From: Verrucomicrobiota bacterium
Lineage (GTDB): Bacteria > Verrucomicrobiota > Verrucomicrobiia > Opitutales > Opitutaceae
Assembly (NCBI GenBank): GCA_023428905.1
Contig: JAEYWP010000008.1
Coordinates: 248,001 to 312,000, forward strand
Length of the DNA: 64,000 nucleotides
Reading direction: 5' to 3'
Positions 59,594 to 64,000 of this stretch are shown here, piece by piece; position 1 is the first letter of the stretch; every line of letters starts with the position of its first letter. The notes beneath the pieces are model-generated. The model saw only the letters and a list, made by a program, of their open reading frames with translations. It ran no database searches and was not told where the DNA came from. A program made the translations under genes and the position numbers.

Positions 59594-61039
59594 TCAACCC
59601 TCCACGCCCGGCAAAGCGACCTCCGCCCGCACCCCCGGGAGTGGGTCGAGTCGCGTCACTGCCCACCAGGGGCCACGGGCCTGCTGCAGCGTCGCACTCC
59701 AGAACCAGGCCGATACATCCGTCCAAGCGCGCCCGTCCGCTCCGACCAGCCGCTCCCGCACCCGGTAAACCGTATTGTCGCGCCGCGCTTCAGCACCGGA
59801 CCAGAGCGCGCCGGCGGGGTCCCGGAACGCCTGCCCCGGCGTGACCCGGAACCCTCCCGCCCGCAGGCAGTCGCCGCCGGGATGAAGGCTCCGGGTGGGC
59901 TGCGTCACCCAACGAACGATCCAGGTGGCGCGACCATCCGTAAAGACACCGACGCGCCCCGGGAACTGCCGCGCAAACCGGGCATCACGTTCCGTCAACG
60001 GCACCTGCCGCACACCGTCAGGAAGCGGGGCGGTATCCCATCCTGGGAAGGCGAGGTCTGGGACGGCCGCGCGTGGCTTCGGCACCAGCGCCATCACACC
60101 TGCCACCCCCAACACCAGCACCAAGGCGAGGACCAGGCCGCCGCGGGCAAACCGCCCACCCCTCGTGGCCGGCGCGGGGTCGTGGCCAGGGCACTCCAGG
60201 GCGGCCACCCCAGCCAGCCCGGCCGTTCGGACCGATCCCCGTCCAAGCACGACCACGGCAGCGCCGGTAAACGCCAGCAGCCCGACGGCGTCGTGCGCCC
60301 AGCTGGCCGTCGGCCAGACTCCCATCTCCAGGCAGAAGAGCGCCACCGTCCGCAGGGTGTTGGCCACAAACACCGCCAGCCCCGCCCGTCGCAGCAGGGC
60401 AAGGGTCTCACGCCCGGAAAGGTGCTGGGCGCAGGCCGCCGCTGCCGTGATCACGAGGAGGGTCCACAGCATCTGGATTCCGCTGCAGGGCGCATCGACC
60501 AGCACACGCTCGCCGCCCCAGTGCAGCACCGTCGCCTCCGCTCGCACCGCCAGGCCGCCCAGCCGGAGCAGCGCCGCGGCACAGGCGGTGGTGAGCCAGC
60601 GCAACGGGAACCCGAGATAAAACTGCGCGGTGGCAACCACGGGCAACGAAAGCGACAGCAGCATTCCCCAGCCCGCCAGCGGAACCCGCCCGCGCCCGTC
60701 CGTGCCCGGTCCGGCCGCTGCCAGCGCGATCGCCGCCACCCACACCAGGGCGCGGACCAGGGGAGGCGCGACGTAGTGGGTCAAAAAATACAACACCGTC
60801 AGCACCGCCACCCCCGCGGCCGTCGCGGCCGAGGGCGGGGCCCACCAGCCCGAACGCACACCCGCCGTCGTCGCCCGGTGGCGCGGGGCAAACAGGGCGG
60901 CGAGGCCGAGTGCGACCAGACCGAGGGGTTCGTCAGTGCCGTCGGACAGGCGCAGCAGGTACCACTGCAGCACCGGCCAGCCGGCGGCGACCAGCGCCGC
61001 CACCAGTGCGGCGCGTGAGACAACGATCCGTGGATTCAC
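59594..61039 (-). CDS. Exosortase (XrtX-type) with C-terminal exosortase-associated domain
   Basis: 481 residues. An eight- or nine-helix membrane domain contains the exosortase triad: Cys185 in 'VDAPCSGIQMLW', Arg230 in 'FVANTLRTVALF' and His249 in 'SWAHDAVGLLAF'. After a last helix (about 300-320) a periplasmic C-terminal domain (about 330-480) carries 'TRSLHPGGDCLRAGGF', as in exosortases fused to an EpsI-like or associated module. It cleaves PEP-CTERM tails and passes the protein to a surface glycan. The start overlaps the stop of its neighbour by four bases, and that neighbour has a PEP tail: a dedicated target. The subfamily letter is not assigned. Confidence 0.87.
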   Translation of the reverse strand: MNPRIVVSRAALVAALVAAGWPVLQWYLLRLSDGTDEPLGLVALGLAALFAPRHRATTAGVRSGWWAPPSAATAAGVAVLTVLYFLTHYVAPPLVRALVWVAAIALAAAGPGTDGRGRVPLAGWGMLLSLSLPVVATAQFYLGFPLRWLTTACAAALLRLGGLAVRAEATVLHWGGERVLVDAPCSGIQMLWTLLVITAAAACAQHLSGRETLALLRRAGLAVFVANTLRTVALFCLEMGVWPTASWAHDAVGLLAFTGAAVVVLGRGSVRTAGLAGVAALECPGHDPAPATRGGRFARGGLVLALVLVLGVAGVMALVPKPRAAVPDLAFPGWDTAPLPDGVRQVPLTERDARFARQFPGRVGVFTDGRATWIVRWVTQPTRSLHPGGDCLRAGGFRVTPGQAFRDPAGALWSGAEARRDNTVYRVRERLVGADGRAWTDVSAWFWSATLQQARGPWWAVTRLDPLPGVRAEVALPGVEG

Positions 61040-63039
61040 CGGCGCAAACCCCGGGCACAGGCGACGGCGAGGGCCAGCAGGCCGGCGGCCAGGAGCAGGT
61101 ATGTGCTCGGCTCGGGTGCGGCGCCGACCCCGCCTACGGCCGACTCCTCCACACCGGCCGGCAGGGGGAGCGGTTGCTTCACCGTCTCCAGCGTGGGCCC
61201 ACTCCGGCGCACGACCTCATCCACCGCCACGAAGGAGGTGTGGCGCGTCAGCAGGTTATACCGCAGCCCGAGCGCGGTGATGGCCGCCTTCGCCTGGTCC
61301 GCCTCACCGGAGACGGCGAGGTCGTTCCACTGTGCGATCCGCGACCGGGCCCAAAGGCGGGCCAGCCCGTCCGTGCTGTCCAGCCGGGTGGCCGCCGCCA
61401 CGTCGTGGCCGGCCTGATACGCAGACAAGCCCGACAGCCCCTCCACCCAGAGACGCCCCCGGGGCTCGCCGCGCCACTTGCCGAACACCACCAGCGGACG
61501 CTGGGCCAACAGGTCCGGAAGGGCCACCGGCTCCACGTCGTAGGCCTCAAAGCCCTCCATCCGGACCTTGACGCGGGTGAGTACGGGCGCACTGACGTAG
61601 TCCTTGAACCGCGCTGCGGCGCCCGCCGCTTCCACCGTGTCCGTCACCACAAAGGGTTCGGCCTGCCCGGCCCGCGCCAGGCCCTCGATCAGGTGCCGAT
61701 TGACCGACGACCCGATGCCGAAGGCAAAGAGGTTGGCGCTGCCCAGCTGTTCGCGGACAAAACGAAACGCCTCGGCCTCCACGTCCACGTAGCCATCCGT
61801 GACCACCACGAAGGTGCGGGACGCGGCCGCGTCTCCCGGCATCGCGAGCGCGGTGCGCAGGGCCGGCAGCAGTTCCGTGCCCCCGCCGCCTCCCTGCTGG
61901 TCCAGCAGGTCCAGCGCGGCCGCGAGATTCCCGGGATCGGCGGCGACCGACGCCGGGCGAAACACCTGGTTGTCGCCGGAAAACAGGATCAGGTTGAAGC
62001 GGTCCTGCGGACGGAGCCCGGCCGCCAGGCTGCGCAGCAGCCCCTTGGTGGTCTCCAGCGGAAATCCGCGCATCGACCCGGAGACATCGACCACAAAGAC
62101 GTATTCACGCGGCGGAATCTGCGCGGGTGTGACGCGAGCCGGCGGCTGCAGCAGCAAAAGAAAAAAGTTCTCGTCCACGCCCTCGGCGAGAAGGAGACCG
62201 GACTGGATCGCGTCTCCAGCGAGGCGATACTGCAGGACAAAATCCCGGTTGCTGGCGGCCGGGTCGTCGATCCCGACCGTCGCGGTCGCGTCGTCGACAT
62301 AGTCGATCCGGGTGGAGTGGCTGCGGCAGAGGACATCCTGCAGCGGCAGACCCGCCGCCAGCCGCACGTTCAAGGTGAAGGTCGCCGGGTCAGCGCCCCC
62401 TTTTCTCAAGTACGGGTTGGCCACCCAGGCATCTGCCTCCGAGGCGCCCTCGGCGGGGCGGTGGGAATAACGCGGCCCCACGACACCGGGGTAAACAAAA
62501 GCGTAGATTCCCTCCGTGGGGGTCAGCAGTTCGGTGTAACGCAGCTCCACCTGCACGTCGTCGCCGGGCAGGATGTTGGCGACATTCATCTGGAAGACAT
62601 TGGGTCGCTGCTCCTCCAGCAGACTCGCGGTCTTCCCCTCGGCTCGCGCCGTCTCGTAGGTTCGTCGGGCTTCACCGCGCTCCTTTGTCTTCGCCTCGAT
62701 CCGGCGCTCCCCGACGGTGAGGGTGAGTCCGTGCACCGCGGCCCGGGTGGACCCGGGAAAAATATACACCGCCTCCAGCGGCAACGTGCCGGTGTTCGCG
62801 TAGCGCTGCGTCACCCGGACCTCGGCGAAAACGCCTGCAATGGTGGCGTCCACCCGCGTGGACTTGAGCGGCAGGGGATCCGGTTCACCGGCGGCGGGAC
62901 CATCGGTGCCAGGACCGGCGGATTTCACCCAGAAATAGGGTGAAAGCGTGCGGTCTGCGGGGGCGGTTTCGGCCCGCAGGCCGGACACGCCGAGAAAAAG
63001 CAGCATCAACAGGATGAATACGGGTTTCATGCGACCCAC
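61036..63039 (-). CDS. VIT and VWA domain protein with PEP-CTERM-type tail
   Basis: 667 residues with an N-terminal signal segment (VFILLMLLFLGVSGLRAE). The VIT domain (about 55-185, 'RVTQRYANTGTLPLEAVYIF', 'ERGEARRTYETARAEGKTAS') precedes the VWA domain with MIDAS DVSGS at 318-322 ('YVFVVDVSGSMRGFPLE'). The end is a sorting tail: 'GAAPEPSTYLLLAAGLLALA' followed by 'VACARGLRR', a PEP motif (642-644), hydrophobic helix and basic end. The next gene in the operon is an exosortase, so this is probably its own target. The VWA suggests adhesion or metal-dependent protein binding at the surface. Confidence 0.88.
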   Translation of the reverse strand: MGRMKPVFILLMLLFLGVSGLRAETAPADRTLSPYFWVKSAGPGTDGPAAGEPDPLPLKSTRVDATIAGVFAEVRVTQRYANTGTLPLEAVYIFPGSTRAAVHGLTLTVGERRIEAKTKERGEARRTYETARAEGKTASLLEEQRPNVFQMNVANILPGDDVQVELRYTELLTPTEGIYAFVYPGVVGPRYSHRPAEGASEADAWVANPYLRKGGADPATFTLNVRLAAGLPLQDVLCRSHSTRIDYVDDATATVGIDDPAASNRDFVLQYRLAGDAIQSGLLLAEGVDENFFLLLLQPPARVTPAQIPPREYVFVVDVSGSMRGFPLETTKGLLRSLAAGLRPQDRFNLILFSGDNQVFRPASVAADPGNLAAALDLLDQQGGGGGTELLPALRTALAMPGDAAASRTFVVVTDGYVDVEAEAFRFVREQLGSANLFAFGIGSSVNRHLIEGLARAGQAEPFVVTDTVEAAGAAARFKDYVSAPVLTRVKVRMEGFEAYDVEPVALPDLLAQRPLVVFGKWRGEPRGRLWVEGLSGLSAYQAGHDVAAATRLDSTDGLARLWARSRIAQWNDLAVSGEADQAKAAITALGLRYNLLTRHTSFVAVDEVVRRSGPTLETVKQPLPLPAGVEESAVGGVGAAPEPSTYLLLAAGLLALAVACARGLRR

Positions 63040-63272
63040 CCAGCCTAAGGCACCCGGATGAAGCGGGTGGGAAGTGAGGATGAAATCCAGAGGAATTTAT
63101 GATCGATGACTTATGATTTCTGAATTTTCAGGCCCACAGGCCTGCGGGAGCCAGGCTGTGGCCGCTTCACCGCCCGGCTTCGTCTCATTCGCCTTCGCCG
63201 AATCATCCGTTCCCCGCCGTGATGCTCCAATCAGCGGCTGGTATTCAAATCATCAATCCTAGATCAAAATCA
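63040..63272. repeat. Intergenic region with short direct repeats
   Basis: 233 bases between the VIT/VWA gene and the CreC-like gene. The string AAATCATCAATCCT occurs twice (about 63246-63259 and 63266-63279 overlapping the kinase end), and related AT-rich words lie at 63100-63125. It should also hold the promoter of the VIT/VWA operon. No gene was seen. Confidence 0.35.
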
Positions 63273-64000
63273 TCAATCCTCCCGGCCGATCGCGAGCTCT
63301 GCGCGGCAGCCGCCGCCGGGGCGGTTGGAGACCCGGACCCATCCGCCGTGGAGGTGGGCGATTTCCTGGACGAAACTCAGGCCAAGGCCAGTGCTCTTTC
63401 CGGAGCCGTCCGGGCGGGGCAGCGAATAAAAGCGCTCGAAGATGCGGTCGCGGGCAAAGTCCGGGATGCCGGGGCCGTCGTCGTCGACCACCAGCACCCA
63501 CTCCCCTCGCTCTCCTTTATCCCCACGCGCCGTCACCCGCACCCGCCCCCCGGGCGGAGAAAACTCCACCGCGTTCTTCAGCAGGTTCGTCAGCGCGAGG
63601 CCGACCAGAAAGGTCTCGCCGCGCACGGCCACGTTCTCCGGCACGTCGATCGAAAGCTGCAGCGCTCGGGCGGCGATTGCCGGAGCGAGGGCCCGGGCCA
63701 CGTCCTCGGCCACCGCGCGCACCTGCACCGTTTCCGTGCGCGCCAGCCCGCGCCGGGCTTCGAGCGCGGACAACTGGAGCAACTGGTCGACGATCTGCTG
63801 GATGCGCGCGGCCTCATGACGGATGTTGCCGAGGAACCTGGCGCGCTCCGCCGCGGGCATGTCCTCGGTCATGAGTTCGGCGGCGCCGCGGATGCCCGAA
63901 AGCGGCGCCTTGATTTCATGGGTCAGGGCCTGGGTGTACCGCTCCACGTATTTCTTTCCTTCCAGCGCCTCGCGCATCTCCTCGAAGGCGCGCCGCAGCT
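63273..64000 (-). CDS. creC: CreC-like sensor histidine kinase, C-terminal part (cut by window edge)
   Basis: The frame is open from the right edge to a stop at 63273. At the edge it reads 'RRAFEEMREALEGKKYVERY', which is the CreC hallmark just before the kinase. The H box is 'ALTHEIKAPLSGIRGAAELM', the N box 'LTNLLKNAVEFSP', and the ATP lid 'DDDGPGIPDFARDRIFERFY' then 'GLGLSFV'. It autophosphorylates and normally passes phosphate to a CreB response regulator encoded upstream, beyond the edge. The sensor and transmembrane part is outside the window. No creD-like gene follows it here. Confidence 0.85.
   Translation of the reverse strand, partial: LRRAFEEMREALEGKKYVERYTQALTHEIKAPLSGIRGAAELMTEDMPAAERARFLGNIRHEAARIQQIVDQLLQLSALEARRGLARTETVQVRAVAEDVARALAPAIAARALQLSIDVPENVAVRGETFLVGLALTNLLKNAVEFSPPGGRVRVTARGDKGERGEWVLVVDDDGPGIPDFARDRIFERFYSLPRPDGSGKSTGLGLSFVQEIAHLHGGWVRVSNRPGGGCRAELAIGRED

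Noticed and set aside
1..64000. tRNA, rRNA or CRISPR array
   Set aside because: No T-arm/anticodon pattern, rRNA stretch or regularly spaced repeats were noticed on reading; a covariance-model scan would be needed to exclude small RNA genes.

Overview
The window comes from a high-GC (roughly 65-68%) Gram-negative heterotroph, most likely a verrucomicrobium of the Opitutaceae/Opitutales type. I infer this from the mix of gene families, not from a marker gene. The families include exosortase and PEP-CTERM proteins, many carbohydrate-active enzymes, a LacI regulator plus a GPH-type sugar symporter without SusC/SusD, DUF3857 transglutaminase-like proteins, and PrmB/S2P/TPR housekeeping genes. No rRNA, tRNA or CRISPR array was seen.

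Left edge (1-1.5 kb): the 5' part of a GH115 alpha-glucuronidase gene, then a scrap yard. It holds a tyrosine-recombinase C-terminal fragment, an intact small antitoxin, a toxin gene with an internal deletion, and seven same-direction copies of an AACCTGTCCC-type motif that punctuate the fragments. Next come a membrane acyltransferase, a PEP-CTERM-tailed surface protein (3.2-4.1 kb) and a coupled pair of DUF3857/transglutaminase-like exported proteins (4.3-8.4 kb), of which only the second keeps a catalytic cysteine.

8.5-12.0 kb (minus strand): an envelope/stress-type set resembling the YqjD/YqjE group: a DUF883-like membrane-anchored protein, a phage-holin-family protein and a DUF3618 protein, then YihY and a coupled 72-aa disordered protein. 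Each block ends in a visible terminator.

13.3-31.0 kb: a polysaccharide locus that reads like a fucogalactoxyloglucan pathway: two acetyl esterases, GH2, a GPH symporter, a LacI regulator, GH31 alpha-xylosidase, GH9, a GH95-like enzyme and GH3. Three of its promoter regions (GH2, GH31, GH9) carry the same 16-bp inverted repeat, RATTTA-NCCT-TAAATY, always in the direction of the downstream gene.

31-46 kb: housekeeping genes. These are a SRAP protein, prmB, a site-2 protease, TPR proteins, a radical SAM protein, a TPR-AAA ATPase group, metW, a sodium:solute symporter, and the run rpmH-rnpA-yidD-yidC-yebC-metX.

46-64 kb: an M28 peptidase, a YfcE-like phosphodiesterase, a YgjP-like metallopeptidase, a hybrid kinase whose N-terminal membrane domain resembles the ethylene-receptor copper site, and an FKBP. 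Then come a MacB/FtsX-type ABC exporter with a His-rich lipoprotein, a second hybrid kinase with two receivers, and a DUF3299 protein. The last operon is VIT/VWA target - exosortase - ACT protein, followed by the 3' part of a CreC-like kinase.
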